64,000 nucleotides of DNA from Sepioteuthis lessoniana (GCA_963585895.1 OY757913.1:102206449-102270448), one strand, 5' to 3'; shown: positions 24,664-35,917, counted from the stretch's first letter. Numbers and translations are program-made. The notes: a model not told the origin generated them from the letters alone.

Positions 24664-25004
24664 TATAGCATACTGTTTTCAAATATGAAGCTTAAGAGAA
24701 CACGACATTATTATTAATTGAGTTATTAGCGGTCACATAGGTCACATGTGTATTGAGACACCCTTTATATGATTTTTGAACATATTTTTTAGATAGAATT
24801 TTAAAACAAGAATGAGCTGATTTTTTTTATGCTCTCAGTTAAATGGTTTCAAGATTTGTAATATAATACGATAATTCAAAGAGGTTAGTTTGTCAATAAT
24901 TTCATTTTTAAATGATTTAAACAAATTTGTTTGCACAATAGTATTGGTATTGTTTCGGCGTAGTTAAAAAATTTCTATTATTGCTATAGAACTCTAATAA
25001 TTCT
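24664..25004. other. Unannotated AT-rich stretch
   Basis: No recognisable element between two minus-strand V copies. Confidence 0.5.
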
Positions 25005-25552
25005 AATCCATATTAATCTTTTGTTTGCACTCAGTGAAGTGGTTTAACACTGACTTTTTTTAATTCAACATTAATCATTCGTTTATACAAAGTTAAATAG
25101 TTCCAAGTATTACTATGTATCGCTACCAATTCAATTAACATCATTTCTTTTTTTGTTTACACACAGTTAAATGTAAAAACAGTTCTATTTCAAACAATTC
25201 AATTTAGTATAAATCATATTTAAATGGTTACAAGTATTGCTATGTATCACTATTAACTCAATTAACATCAGTCATTCGCTTACACATAGTTAAATGATCA
25301 AAAGTTTTATTTCAAAATGTCAAACAGTTCTATTTATTGCATAGATAGAATCCTATATGGTGCTACCACCCTGTGTTAGAGAGGAACTTGTAGCGATAGC
25401 AGTGAAGGAGTACTCCGCATTCCCCAAAGCCCCAATATTACTGTAGCCTCGACATCAATTTGTTTTGCGTCATATACAGGACTCTCTTTGAGGGAGTGAT
25501 CTTACCTCTCTGCAAAGATGCAGAGAGTGTAATCTACAACCCCGGAAGTTGA
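25005..25552 (-). mobile_element. V-element variant with second-type internal repeats
   Basis: Internal repeats are of the type CACAGTTAAATG...CAAGTATTGCTATGTATCAC, as at 50940. They pass into the common middle (CCGCATTCCCCAAAGCCCC) and head (GTAATCTACAACCCC). (GGTT)n follows at 25553-25583. Confidence 0.7.
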
Positions 25553-25784
25553 TTGGTTGGTTTGTTGGTTGGTTGGTTGGTTGGATAGATTTTACTCTTA
25601 AGTTTTCTTTTATACCGAATAAGTTTTTGTTTTTTTATTTTGCTATAGTTGGAAGGATTCTGTTGTTATCTGTTGATGGTTTGGATATTCGAAAGTATCT
25701 TCTTTAGGTAAGTTTTAGTCTTAATTTCTTTTATATTGTTTTCTTTTTCCGTTGCGCATTTATATAGTTGTAAGTCGGTCGACT

Positions 25785-26491
25785 GTTGTCGAGGATGGTC
25801 CGAAGGCTCCCTTTTCAATAGCTACTACACGGAGGTTTAGAGTAGGATGCTACTTATGTCCTTAGATTGCTCCACTTAACCTTGATCCATATCGCATAAC
25901 GCTAAGTTTTAAACAAGTGTACACTAACGGTAAGAAAAAAACACTTCGTGCCATAATGGCACCCTGTTGTGACTCAGCCGTGGTAAAAGTTGACGAACGC
26001 AAAAAAACGCTGTTTAACTACCCAAAGGCTTATTTACAGCTACAGCTTTCAGGTTATGACAGGGAGAAAGAAAGTATGGATACTAAGACGACCCCATTAG
26101 CTAGACAAAGAGAATTAACATAGCATGGTGAGAAAGAGAGACCCTGAATTTTTCTCCTGGCTTTCTGTCGCATTTCTAACATACAAGTCCGATGGGTCCT
26201 TTTGCCGTCCTACTCCAAATAGGGCTCGTAAATTTTCGCCTCCTTACATCTTCGAGATTCGTGTTCAACCATCTGTCTTTACCTCATCACATCTCCCGAA
26301 AACTTTGCGAAAGACGAGTCATCCCCGGCCGTACGCCTGGTGTCGGCGGATGGAACATCCGCTTCCACTCTCTGGTCATCCTCACCTAACGCAGTCATTC
26401 ACCTGTGACCGGCTGACTCACAACTGGCTAAGCCTAAGTCACTCTGAAGCCACCCACTCGCCCCGATGTCTGCATTTTTTCCTTCTTATTT

Positions 26492-26530
<39 letters not shown>

Positions 26531-26680
26531 TCCTTAAAATTAGCCTTTCATTTTCTTTATAACTTACTTCATCACTTTACACAAGGAGACATCAAGTACC
26601 ATTTTTGATTGTTTGGCATTATTCGATCAGGGATTGAACTCTGGTTTCCTGGGCCATCATTGAACAATCAAGGCCCCTTT
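25785..26680 (-). mobile_element. S-B SINE split by a solo LTR
   Basis: The SINE body at 25785-25917 and the head at 26582-26680 join exactly across the insert: AAACAAG|GAGACATCAAGTACC, agreeing with AAGCAAGGAGGCAATAAGTACC in the copy near 57850. The B-box complement is GGGATTGAACTC. Confidence 0.85.
25918..26581. mobile_element. Solo LTR, family LTR-C, in an S-B SINE
   Basis: CAAG is present on both sides (25914-25917, 26582-26585). The insert begins TGTACAC and ends TTTACA, giving TG...CA ends and a TGTA/TACA inverted tip. It is 664 bp, less AT-rich than its surroundings, with a (CT)n run near the right end. A 145-codon frame inside (26125-26562) has no recognisable domain and looks fortuitous. 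No sibling copy lies in this window, so transcription strand is not assigned. Confidence 0.75.
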
Positions 26681-26749
26681 TTTGATTTTTTTAATTTATC
26701 ATTTTATAATGTTTATAATCATTCTACTTTTTGAAAGTTTTTTTTTAGA

Positions 26750-27030
26750 CCAGTTTTAACTGGTGGTCTTTTACTGGAGTCTGAAGGACAGCAAGTCTCC
26801 TCTGGTTTCCTGGACTCTTCTCTGTATTCTAACAAATTTTAACAATTATGTGATCCTGATGGTTCCCATTCTTCTGATTTCCAATTCTTCCCATTTTTCT
26901 CGAAGCTTTTGTCTCCACCACCTTCATGTTCCACAGCTCATCAGTTTTTCGGAAATATCTGAGAATTTTTCTTATACAAGAACTAGGTACTTGTCTTTAA
27001 TTGGAATCATTTTGAGATGAGGCTTTAATC
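26750..27030 (-). pseudogene. REL-LINE C-terminal fragment
   Basis: Complement of the RILRRVLE...GDLLS and KLKP-like words seen at 19385-19600, heavily decayed (GACAGCAAGTCTCCTC, GGACTCTTCTC). Only the extreme C-terminus and part of the endonuclease remain. Confidence 0.55.
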
Positions 27031-27037
27031 TGAGAAA

Positions 27038-27349
27038 TAATTTTTATTTATTGCAGACTTTTCCCCCTCATCTTGGTAGTTTTTTGTGTTGTTTCTTCTT
27101 TCACTACGTTTCGGCCAAATTTCACCTCTGGCCTTCTTCAGGTGATTTACCGCGACCTTGGATAGGAATGCTGAGTCTTGTAACCGTATCCCCAGTAATT
27201 ACTGCCTTCCATAGTTGTTGTCTATCGCACCACGTTTTTGACCAAGTAAACCTCTGGCCGGCTTGGGTAGGATTTGAAACCGCTATCTTCTGACAATGCT
27301 CAAAAAACTACCAAGATGAGGGGAAAAAGTCCGTAATAAATAAAAATTA
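27038..27349. mobile_element. Foldback element with 51-bp arms and a hammerhead-like core
   Basis: The left arm 27038-27088 and right arm 27299-27349 are inverted repeats matching at 47 of 51 positions (shared core CTCATCTTGGTAGTTTTTTG). Inside, on the minus strand, CTGAAGA (27135-27141) and GAAA (27109-27112) bracket a GGCC/GGCC stem. A decayed echo of this core (GACCAAG...CTCTGGCCGGCTT) lies at 27235-27265. No clear target duplication. It is unlike a standard MITE because the interior carries ribozyme-like motifs. Confidence 0.65.
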
Positions 27350-28383
27350 ATTCCAAGATCTAGGTATATCATGTTTTATGTATTTATTCATTTCCCTCCT
27401 TCATCTTCATCTCTTTCTGCTTTCTAGGATTTATTTTCCTCTTTTTCATTTCTCCTTCACCATTTTCATTTATTCCCTTTTTTCTTTCTTGGCTTTCTTT
27501 TCTTCTTCATCTCATCTTCATTTATCATCTTCCTTGACCCTTTTCTCTACATCTTTTATCTTTTCTTTCTTTTTATCACTTTTTATTTCCCTTCACGTTT
27601 TCTTTCCATCTCTGGTCAGCTCTCGCCCCTTCTTGATCTTCTGTTTTTTTCCCTTTTTTCTCCCTCTTCCTCTTTAAATCTTCATTTACCTGTTTCTTTT
27701 AATAATTCATATCCCCTCTCTTTCTCTCTAACTAATTCACAAAATGGATATCTTTTTTCTATTACATGATTTACACAGTTTGGTGCCATTCGAAGATTAT
27801 TTCAACAGAAGGGAAGAAATATCTGTAGCCCAGATTAAACACAACAGTACTATTGAATTGAAATGAGTCCAAACTATTGCAGTATAGCCCTTCCCAGACC
27901 ATTCTATGTTATACAAGATATGGAGCCTTGGACTATCTCAGCTCTTACTTCCTTTTCTCTCTTAGGTCCAGTATTTACTTATTTATTCATTCATTTATTT
28001 ATTGTTCTCATTTAGATTGATAAGTTTTTGGAATCTTATGTCTTCAGATGCTTTTGTCGAAATTTATTTTCATCTACGTTTGGATATAAGTTCTGGTCGT
28101 TTATTTCGAAGTCTGTTTTGTTCTGGTAAGGTAATAATTGTTATTTTTTCTTCAATGCAAATTTTTTGAGGTGTTATTCCAGCTGGTATTACTTGTCTTA
28201 CTTTCATAGTTATTATTTCGTGAGTCAATCAAAGTTGAATTCACTCTTTCAATGAAGAATTGGAAAGCTTTTGTTTTCATGGAGAACTGTGGTGTTTTTC
28301 ATTTCTACAAGTCAAATTTGTGTTCTGATAGTAAAAAGAAGGGATCTATTTTCTTGTTTCATCTGTTTTCATCTGGTTTATTT
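27350..28383. other. Pyrimidine-rich unannotated stretch
   Basis: 27378-27680 is strongly CT-rich on the plus strand and gives a false 99-codon serine/phenylalanine-rich frame. Downstream DNA is AT-rich with no family recognised. Confidence 0.55.
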
Positions 28384-28430
28384 GTGATTCATGGTATATC
28401 AACCTTCGTGGCTTATTATGCTAGATTCAG

Positions 28431-28491
<61 letters not shown>

Positions 28492-28985
28492 CAAAAATTT
28501 TGTATAACATTAGTATTAAACAAACAAAAGCTTATTTGTTTGCACACAGTTAAATGTATTGCTATTTAACAATAGTAATTGTATTTGATATAGATCATTT
28601 TTTTGCACCAAGTTTTATGGTTCCAAGTAGCGCAACCCGATACAAATAATTCCACTTAATAGTAATCATTTATTTGCACGCAGTTAAATGATTGCAAGTA
28701 TTGCTACTTAACATCAATAATTCTTTTTAACATTAATAATTTTTTTGCTCAGATATAAATCGTTTCAAGCATAGCAAATGATTGAATTGGTATATTTAGG
28801 AATATATTGGGAACCTAAGAGATACTATGACTCTAGTTTAAAGTGGAGGGGTAGAAATGTTTCCAAAAAATTCAGGACAGTAGTCTCACCATCAGATCTA
28901 GTTTAGTGTCCTATCCAGGAAACATGTTGTCGTCGGGGTTCTTATCCCTATGCAGAGATGCAGGGTAGATTTCCCATGTTCTGAG
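28384..28985 (-). mobile_element. V variant with an expanded (AT)n in its tail
   Basis: TGGTATATCAACC (tail complement), (AT)n at 28434-28489, internal repeats of the TTTGCACACAGTTAAATG type, then CCTCACCATCAGATC-like middle and a worn head ending near 28985. The microsatellite sits exactly where TTTTTATA lies in other copies. Confidence 0.65.
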
Positions 28986-29351
28986 ATACAAAATGTTCAT
29001 TTTTCCGTCTACAAGTGTGTTTACAAAAGCCAAAATGGTGATATGAAAAAATAAACAACAAAAGTGATGATGCTATTTTGAAAGAATCATTGAATAATAC
29101 GAACGGCAGAAGCAAAACAATTTAAGCTGATTAATATTGGCTCCCTGAAAATGACAAGCAAGATTAGGATGTTAATCTAAGAAAACCATTGAATTGTGAC
29201 ATTAACAGATAAAGCTAAATCACAATATTTCGACTAGGAAATAAAATAAAACAGGGTAAATAATCATGGCTCTGAGTTTCACGTGGCAGATTTTTCAGAT
29301 GAGTATCTATCTATCTATCTATCTATCAAATTTTTAAACTCATTCTTGTCA

Positions 29352-29384
<33 letters not shown>

Positions 29385-29564
29385 CATTCTCTCTCTATCT
29401 ATCTATCAAATTTTTTAACTCATTCTTGTCATATCTATCTATCTATCTTGTCAATTTAAAAATCTGACTTTCTGTGTTATCCAGTAAGTATTGGAGGGGT
29501 TTTGTGAATACAATTTGTCTGTTTGTCTGTTTATCCGTCTGTCTGTCGGTCTGTTTTCTCTCAT

Positions 29565-29613
<49 letters not shown>

Positions 29614-29951
29614 GATGTATATTTGGGCGGCAGAATCTAATGTGGGTTTGTTCTATTGTAAATGATTAACGTGGATTTCGTGCTTAGCTTTTTATTCAAC
29701 TTTTCGTTTTGGCGAACGAGATGTGGTAGACAGGATAAGATTGTCCGAAACTCTTTGTTAGTGAAGTCCAACTTCAGGTACTTTCGTCCATCATCGGTCA
29801 TTTTAGAGAACAAAACTTCTCCCGTGTGTCGGAGGGCAAGATTGATGCAAGGAATTTTAGGTGCGCTGTGACAACTTTAATTTTCCGCTCGCTTTCTGTA
29901 TAACAAAGGAATTTGGTCCGCGCTGTGGGTGTCATACTTCTTCCCAGTATA

Positions 29952-29988
<37 letters not shown>

Positions 29989-30027
29989 ATTGACTATTTC
30001 GTTGTATTACAACACTTTAGTGTGGCT
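28986..30027. repeat. Microsatellite-rich stretch: (ATCT)n, (CT)n, (AT)n
   Basis: (ATCT)n occupies 29303-29456 and contains an 80-bp duplication that includes CAAATTTTTAAACTCATTC. (CT)n-(AT)n lies at 29562-29612 and (AT)n at 29956-29986. No gene or retroposon was recognised between them. Confidence 0.8.
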
Positions 30028-30100
30028 AGTCACGCGAGATGCTTCAAGCTGGGTTCAAAACCCGGCTGACTTTACGTCAGTTGGATATTTTACCCCAGAT
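30028..30100 (-). mobile_element. S-F tRNA-like fragment
   Basis: The minus strand reads GGGGTAAAATATCCAAC and CCGGGTTTTGAACCCAGC (B box), paralleling 23028-23093. Confidence 0.5.
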
Positions 30101-30289
30101 CTATCGTCATTCTCAGTGTAAGCGAAGTGATTTTTTCTTTATATATTTATTGTATATCGACAACCGGAGTTCTCAATTCATGAGAAGATCTTGGCATTTA
30201 TGCATATGTGGCAGCTTGCAATTCCTCTCACAAGCGTTCAAACCTACTAAGGGGAGCATATATGCATGTCTATATATACAGACAGACAG

Positions 30290-30328
<39 letters not shown>

Positions 30329-30350
30329 TAGATAGATAGATATAGATATA
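30290..30350. repeat. (AC)n-(GATA)n microsatellite
   Basis: AC repeats followed by GATA units, flanked on the left by GACAGACAGATA. Confidence 0.95.
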
Positions 30351-30621
30351 TAAAAAATCACAAAAATTGTCTGCTGAGACCAGATGTCCTCACGGATTAT
30401 TAACTTCAATAGGACATTCCCAGATACAAATCCTGGAATTAGAAAGGATCATATGCTATCAAAATAAGTTTTACTTTAAAAGCAACAACTAAAACTCATC
30501 TTAACCATTCCAAATCTCCCGAAGAAGACGTAATGTCTGAAATATATGAAAAAAACTGGTACATAAACTTAAAGAAATCTAAGTACTAAATACAAAACGA
30601 TTCTTCAACATATTCATTTCG

Positions 30622-30623
<2 letters not shown>

Positions 30624-30693
<70 letters not shown>
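30624..30693. repeat. (CA)n-(AT)n microsatellite
   Basis: CA passes into AT with one doubled T. It abuts the inverted repeat at 30710. Confidence 0.95.
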
Positions 30694-30696
<3 letters not shown>

Positions 30697-30709
30697 AAAA
30701 AATTCAATC

Positions 30710-30811
30710 CTTTGGTATCATTATAGATTTATTTGCGGTGTATGATAACCCTCTTCAGATGGCGAAAGGTGGTCATCATAGACCTGAAATAAATTTATAA
30801 TGATACAAAAG
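30710..30811. repeat. Small foldback repeat with a CTGAAGA core
   Basis: Arms at 30710-30740 and 30782-30811 are imperfect inverted repeats (GTATCATTATA...TTTATTT). Between them the minus strand has CTGAAGA, a GGGT/ACC pairing and GCAAA where a hammerhead would need GAAA. The arrangement parallels 27038-27349 on a smaller scale. Confidence 0.55.
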
Positions 30812-30904
30812 AAATTATTTTTTTCTTCTCTTTATATTTTTAAATAAAATGTATTTTTTGCTTTGCATGAGAGTTTTGATATATTTTAAATCTCAAATTA
30901 ATTA

Positions 30905-30973
30905 TACAGTCGATAGTCGTTGGCCTTGAGGACTCAAACTGGATATTCCAACCCGTCGGATTTTTCCTCAGAT

Positions 30974-30999
<26 letters not shown>
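30905..30999 (-). mobile_element. S-F tRNA-like fragment with (AT)n
   Basis: The minus strand reads ATCTGAGGAAAAATCCGAC and AGTTTGAGTCC (B box). (AT)n at 30975-30999 abuts it. Confidence 0.45.
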
Positions 31000-31005
<6 letters not shown>

Positions 31006-31011
31006 GTTTAT

Positions 31012-31745
31012 ACACCCAAACAAGCCGAACACGACTTCATAGTTTGGAACGAGCCGCCACAGGAATTGGCCTCTATGTCAATGTTCACAAAACGGAATAT
31101 ATGTGCTATAATCAAACAGGCGACATCTCCACGCTAGACGGAACCTCTCTGAAACTGGTAGACAAATTCACTTACCTAGGAAGCGGTGTCTCATCAACCG
31201 AAAAAGACATCGACACACAGCTAATGAAGGCGTGGACAACTATCGATAGGCTATCAATCATATGGAAATCAGACCTGACCGATAAAATGAAATGCAGTTT
31301 CTTCCAGGAAGCGGTCGTATCGATACTGCTGTATGGATGCACTACTTGGACGCTAACAAAACGGCTGGAGATGAAACTAGACGGCAATTACACAATAATA
31401 CTGCGAGCAATATTGAACAAGTCCCAGCGGCAACACCCCACAAGGTACCAACTATACGGCCACTTGCCTCTCATCACGAAAACTAGCCAAGTTAGACGAA
31501 CCATACATGCGAACACTGCTGGAGAAGCAGGGACGAGCTCATAAGTGATGTACTCCTATGGACCCCCACATATGACCGGGCAAAAGCAGGACGACCAGCT
31601 CGAACATACATACAGCAGCTGTGTGAGGATACGTGATTTAGCTCTGAAGACCTGCCAGGGGCGATGAACTATAGGGAGAAGTGGCGAGAGAGGGTCAGGG
31701 ATATCTATGCTAGCGGCACGACATGATGATGATGATGATGACGAT
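31012..31745 (+). pseudogene. RTE LINE C-terminal half, nearly open
   Basis: A 166-codon frame (31044-31544) covers the reverse transcriptase after the YADD box: LVDKFTYLGSGVSSTEKDID, RLSIIWKSDLTDKMK, SILLYGCTTW. It then runs into a frameshift near 31495. The remaining C-terminus (LLWTPTYDRAKAGRPAR, MNYREKW) continues in another frame to (ATG)n at 31723-31740. In the intact LINE this is the thumb and the conserved C-terminal region. 5'-truncated just after the YADD position, so it cannot act. Confidence 0.85.
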
Positions 31746-32160
31746 ATCTGGTGTATCGAGCCCAGTCCGAAGAGTGATTTTCTCATATCTATTTCGAAGG
31801 AAGAAAAATACTCCCAGAAGCATAAACTTGTCTTTGACTATTGCTGGACACAACATTCTCACGCCTAACATAAGAAGTAATTGTTTTAACTCATTAACGT
31901 TTATAGCTTGACATTATTTTCATGGCTTAAGATGCTAGTGGTGATAAATTTCGTAGTAACTAGGATTATAACCCTGTTAGATGGGGAAAAAGAAAACATG
32001 GCTACTCATTTCAGGTTTATGAAAATCAGCCTTGAAATAATCTTTAAAAAATATCAGATGTGTTTTATGCCCAGTTTTTCCAGGAATCTACTTTTTCACA
32101 ACTTAACATATTTTAGATTGTATTTTTCTACTGTTTATGATATTTCACCTTGAAATAGAT
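31746..32160. other. Unannotated stretch
   Basis: AT-rich; an 81-codon frame at 31908-32153 resembles nothing known and has no supporting context. Confidence 0.5.
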
Positions 32161-32212
32161 TAGGCCGAGCGTACGATTGGCTGGTTTAAACAGCCAATCG
32201 AATGTTCGGCCT
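32161..32212. repeat. Near-perfect palindrome
   Basis: AGGCCGA...CGATTGGCTG is mirrored by CAGCCAATCG...TTCGGCCT around a GTTTAAA centre, about 23 bp per arm with a few mismatches. A smaller inverted repeat CAGAG/CTCTG follows at 32254-32272. Either a MITE end pair or a hairpin. Confidence 0.75.
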
Positions 32213-32214
32213 GG

Positions 32215-33705
32215 TGTGAGGGATTTTTATTTTTATAGAGTAGATGACTCAGAGTTTGATCATCTCTGAGGGGGTTGTTCTGGTGAGGGGAATATGATGT
32301 CGCAAGACCCGAAACTCCCCAATGACGCAGAAGATTAAACATCACTGACGACACCTACTGGGCCCGAATTAAGCGCATATATTCAAGGTATGAAGACATT
32401 TTTATAATATGACATTAGTATTTTTGCGGGCGAGTGTGTGCGCACACTTGTCTATCTGTCTGTCTGAATGTGTTTGTGTATGTATATGAGTCTTATCTGT
32501 TCTGCTGATCCTGACACTGAGGGGTTACCATCAAACAATCTTGTGGTGACTCAGACATGAGGTCAACCTAAGTCAGAAACAGTAAATGTTGGCTACAAAG
32601 TCTATTTTAGAAAAAATATTAGCGCAGTACCCGTACATTCATCCCCACTTGTTTTCATGCCGATTAAAAAGGTAAATTTTTCTGCTAACATATCTTTGCA
32701 ATAAAATATATGTATATAGTAAATTATATTCAAATTATGAACCCAGGTAACGTTGGTGACCTTGAGTTACAACTAAAATGCAGACGAGGGTGTACTGAAA
32801 AGTTTAAAGGCTGAACACTAATTAAATTTGAGCAAATGAGGTTTATTTTTCAACATGTTCTCCCTTGCGATCCACACATTTCTTGTATCGATATTACAGG
32901 CTTCGATCACAATGATAAAAAAGTTATTAATTGTTCATATGTATTCATCATCTTCGGTCGATTAACTTTTCATCTGTCGTGGGACCGGTGAGTAAATGCA
33001 TGTGTAGGGAACGAATAAATAAATTAAAAAAATTAAAATTAAATTAAAGAATGAAATAAATAAAAAGAAAACTATTAAATTTACAGAAACTCCCAGAAGT
33101 CTCTAACTGGAAAAGGAGATGACACATGCGTAAAAGAAAAAAAGGCATTCTCCATGACAAAGGGGACCATATTATCCTTCTCCTTCAGGCAGAGTCCGTC
33201 GAACCAACAACACCATTTTGCTGTCTGGTGTTTTGGGCACCACGCATACGTCTTCGGACGTAGCGTCGGTTAGTCCTTTCACCCAGTAGCAGCCCTCTCT
33301 CTATCTGTCAGCACTATGCTGGAATCTACAAGACTCACAAATAAACTATAAACTAACTCTTACCGCACTTTGACAAACTTCCAAAAGAAAACTAACTCTT
33401 ATGGAAGCCCGAAATACCAAATGAGGACAAATACATGCATGAAACGATTTAACGTATTTTTAACACATTAACTGAGGGATTCAACCATTTCAATGTATCC
33501 AGGAAAAACCCCCTCATCCACAAAATGGTTGTTGAACCCAGTAAATAAAGGAAAGTATAAAAGAAACGTCTTCGTCTCTTATCTGTTGCTGTCTTTACTT
33601 GTGTATAATTCTTTTGGGACTTTCTTGGGCAAGGCATTCCACCGACCCGACAACGTGGGGGTAAAATATAATATAACCAAAATATGGAGTCAGATATCTA
33701 ACGCC
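32215..33705. other. Unannotated stretch, possible LTR-like piece at 33500-33660
   Basis: AATAAAGGAAAGTATAAAAG at 33543-33562 followed by a T- and C-rich run and ACCGACCCGACAACG resembles the poly-A to U5 zone of an LTR. No paired ends or target duplication were found. 33000-33070 is A-rich. Confidence 0.35.
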
Positions 33706-33711
33706 AATATA

Positions 33712-33800
33712 ACCTACATAATACCAACATTACCAACGAAATACCAACGCAACCAACGTAATACCAACACAACCAACATAATACCAACGTAACATAAGCC
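33712..33800. repeat. 20-bp tandem repeat
   Basis: Four units of the type ATACCAACRYAACCAACRTA. Confidence 0.8.
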
Positions 33801-35104
33801 TAAACCCCACACGTCAATCCCGCGAATAGGTTGTTGTGGTGTTGTTGGTTGTGGTTGATTGACAGAGGACTGGACAAATGATTGAGGTAAGTGGATAAGT
33901 TTTAATTCAAGTTTTATTGAGCGAATCTTACATAAATGGTGTATAGATGTAGAAATCGCGGTTGTTCTTTTACGTCGGTGTAGTCATTGTTGGATGTCGA
34001 AAGTCAGTGTTGTGGAAAGCCTTAGACTTAGCTGTCTGTTAATTTGTGTCGACAGCGTGTCTAGAATGTGACGATGGTCTCTGTGCTTGGTGCAGATATT
34101 AGGTGTTGCTGTATGGTTAGGTTGTATATATTGTTAGAGACGGTCGATGATGTGGAGGCATTGGTTGCAAAAGCTGGATGATGGATGTTCTGGTTATGCA
34201 GTATTTTGGTTAACAGTGGAGGTGTCGAAGTGGCCTTGAAGTGTTGATCCTAGTCCAAGATGTGAGTCGGTCGTGGACAATATATTGTAGATGTTGGTTG
34301 CAGAGGCTGTACGCTCGATGTCCCGGTTTGTTCACTCCTTGGTTAACTGGGTGTGTGTCGATGGGGCCTCAAATGTTGGTGCTAGTCTGAGCAATGAGTT
34401 GCTTCCTGGACTAGATGCTGCAAATACTGTTGTTTGGTTGTGCAGGAACGGCTGCTGGGTTAAGATGCAGCTGGTCTTCAGTTGGTGCTGGTAGCTTGGT
34501 TGCATTGCAACGGCTGCTAGATTAAGCTGGAGCTGGTCTGCAGTTGGTGCTGGCTGCTGCGTCATCGTCTCATGTTATTTTTCAGGAAGGTGTAGTGAGA
34601 AGACCAAAAGTAATCCCAAAAAATAATCTGAAGTTAGCTCTTAGAAGAGCTGTTGATGATGGTGAGACCTTTTGACTCTCTAAGAAGAGGTATTTGAATA
34701 AAAAATGCTGTGATTGTGATTGGTTGGTTGAGCTAGGTTTGCGGCTGTGATTGCTTGGATTCCATGTCTTCTGCTTCGGCTGGTGGTAGGGACGAAGACC
34801 CCATGATCGGCAACTTGGTTTGGTGGTGAGGACGCTAGCCCGATGTTGCTGGGAGAAATAACAGATTCCTCTCCTCCGGGCTAAGCCCAGCAGCCCGTTG
34901 ACTTTTAGTAACTGCCTATATGTTTATATATCGTCAGCTGCTCCTTCTCCAATGAACATCTCATCGTGGGATTATGGTCATCACGTAGACTAGCAGATTT
35001 ATTCTAAACCTTGAAAGCATTTGCACAGTTCCCAGGTGCTTGCCGCTCCTATCCATTTGTATTTTTCTGTAAAAAACGGTTATTTTAGAATTCACTTTAC
35101 TGTT
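33801..35104. other. Strand-asymmetric G/T-rich stretch, unannotated
   Basis: The plus strand is rich in G and T and poor in C from about 33830 to 34860. Inside, GGCTGCTRGRTTAAG...CAGTTGGTGCTGG is tandemly repeated (34449 and 34510, about 61 bp apart). The complementary strand gives a false glutamine- and proline-rich 77-codon frame. Confidence 0.5.
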
Positions 35105-35394
35105 TCGTCACTGACTGATTGATGGATTTCAACGGCTTGTCAACTTGTCTAGTGTAATTTTATGCTGAGAGTTATGGGAACCACATTCATCATATTTACA
35201 TTTATTGTCTAGCTGCCTCAGAAAGTGTTTTTGGGCATAATTAATTTGATGCCATGTATTCCTAACTAATACAAAAAAATTGCACATAGTTTTATTGTTT
35301 TAAGTATTCTTATCTAATACAAATAATTATATAGATTAAAGTAGTAATTTTTGTTGAATATTAACCATTTGCTTGCGCACATTTATACGATTTT
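35105..35394 (-). mobile_element. V-variant fragment
   Basis: GATTTCAACGGCTTGTCAAC (variant tail complement) and repeats AAGTATTCTTATCTAATAC, CATTTGCTTGCGCACA. It is interrupted by the RTE insertion that follows and resumes at 35845. Confidence 0.55.
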
Positions 35395-35405
35395 AAGTAA
35401 TTAAT

Positions 35406-35414
35406 CATCATCAC

Positions 35415-35447
<33 letters not shown>

Positions 35448-35833
35448 GTCGTGCCGCTAGCACAGATATCCCTGACCCTCTCTTGCCACTTTTCCCTACC
35501 ATTCATCGCTTCAGGGCAGGTCTTCAGAGCTACATCCCGTATCCTCACATAGCTGCTGTACGTATGTTCGTACTGGTCGTCCTGCTTTTGCTCAACCATA
35601 TGTGGGGGCCCATAGGAGGACATCACTTATGAGCTCGTCCCTGCTTCTCCAGCAGAGTCCTGCATGCCTGGTTCCTCTAACTTTGATAGTTTTCATGGCC
35701 TTATAGTTGGTGCCTTGTGGGGTGTTGCCGCCAGGACTTGACCGATAAAATGAAACGCAGTTTCTTCCTGGCAGTGGTCGTATCGATACTGCTGTATGGA
35801 TGCACTACCTTGACGCTAACTAAACGGCTGGAG
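35406..35833. pseudogene. RTE LINE insertion with 5' inversion (twin-priming form)
   Basis: AAGTAATTAAT flanks the unit exactly (35395-35405, 35834-35844). 35406-35735 is the LINE 3' part on the minus strand, starting with the (CAT)n complement of the tail. 35736-35833 is the adjoining upstream LINE segment in plus orientation (TDKMKRSFF, SILLYGCTT, KRLEK). About 40 bp between the two LINE segments is missing. One duplication around an inverted pair means a single event, as described for twin priming in LINEs. Confidence 0.88.
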
Positions 35834-35917
35834 AAGTAATTAATAATCATTATAATTACTGAACAATCATAGCTTAACGTCACATTTCTTTATGTAAATA
35901 ATGCAAAGGTATATATG

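Noticed and set aside
26125..26562. 145-codon frame
   Set aside because: It lies entirely in the LTR-like insert, ends in (CT)n, and has no domain or homologue I recognise.
27378..27677. 99-codon serine/phenylalanine/leucine-rich frame resembling membrane segments
   Set aside because: It is a pyrimidine-rich low-complexity tract; the hydrophobic look follows from T-rich codons.
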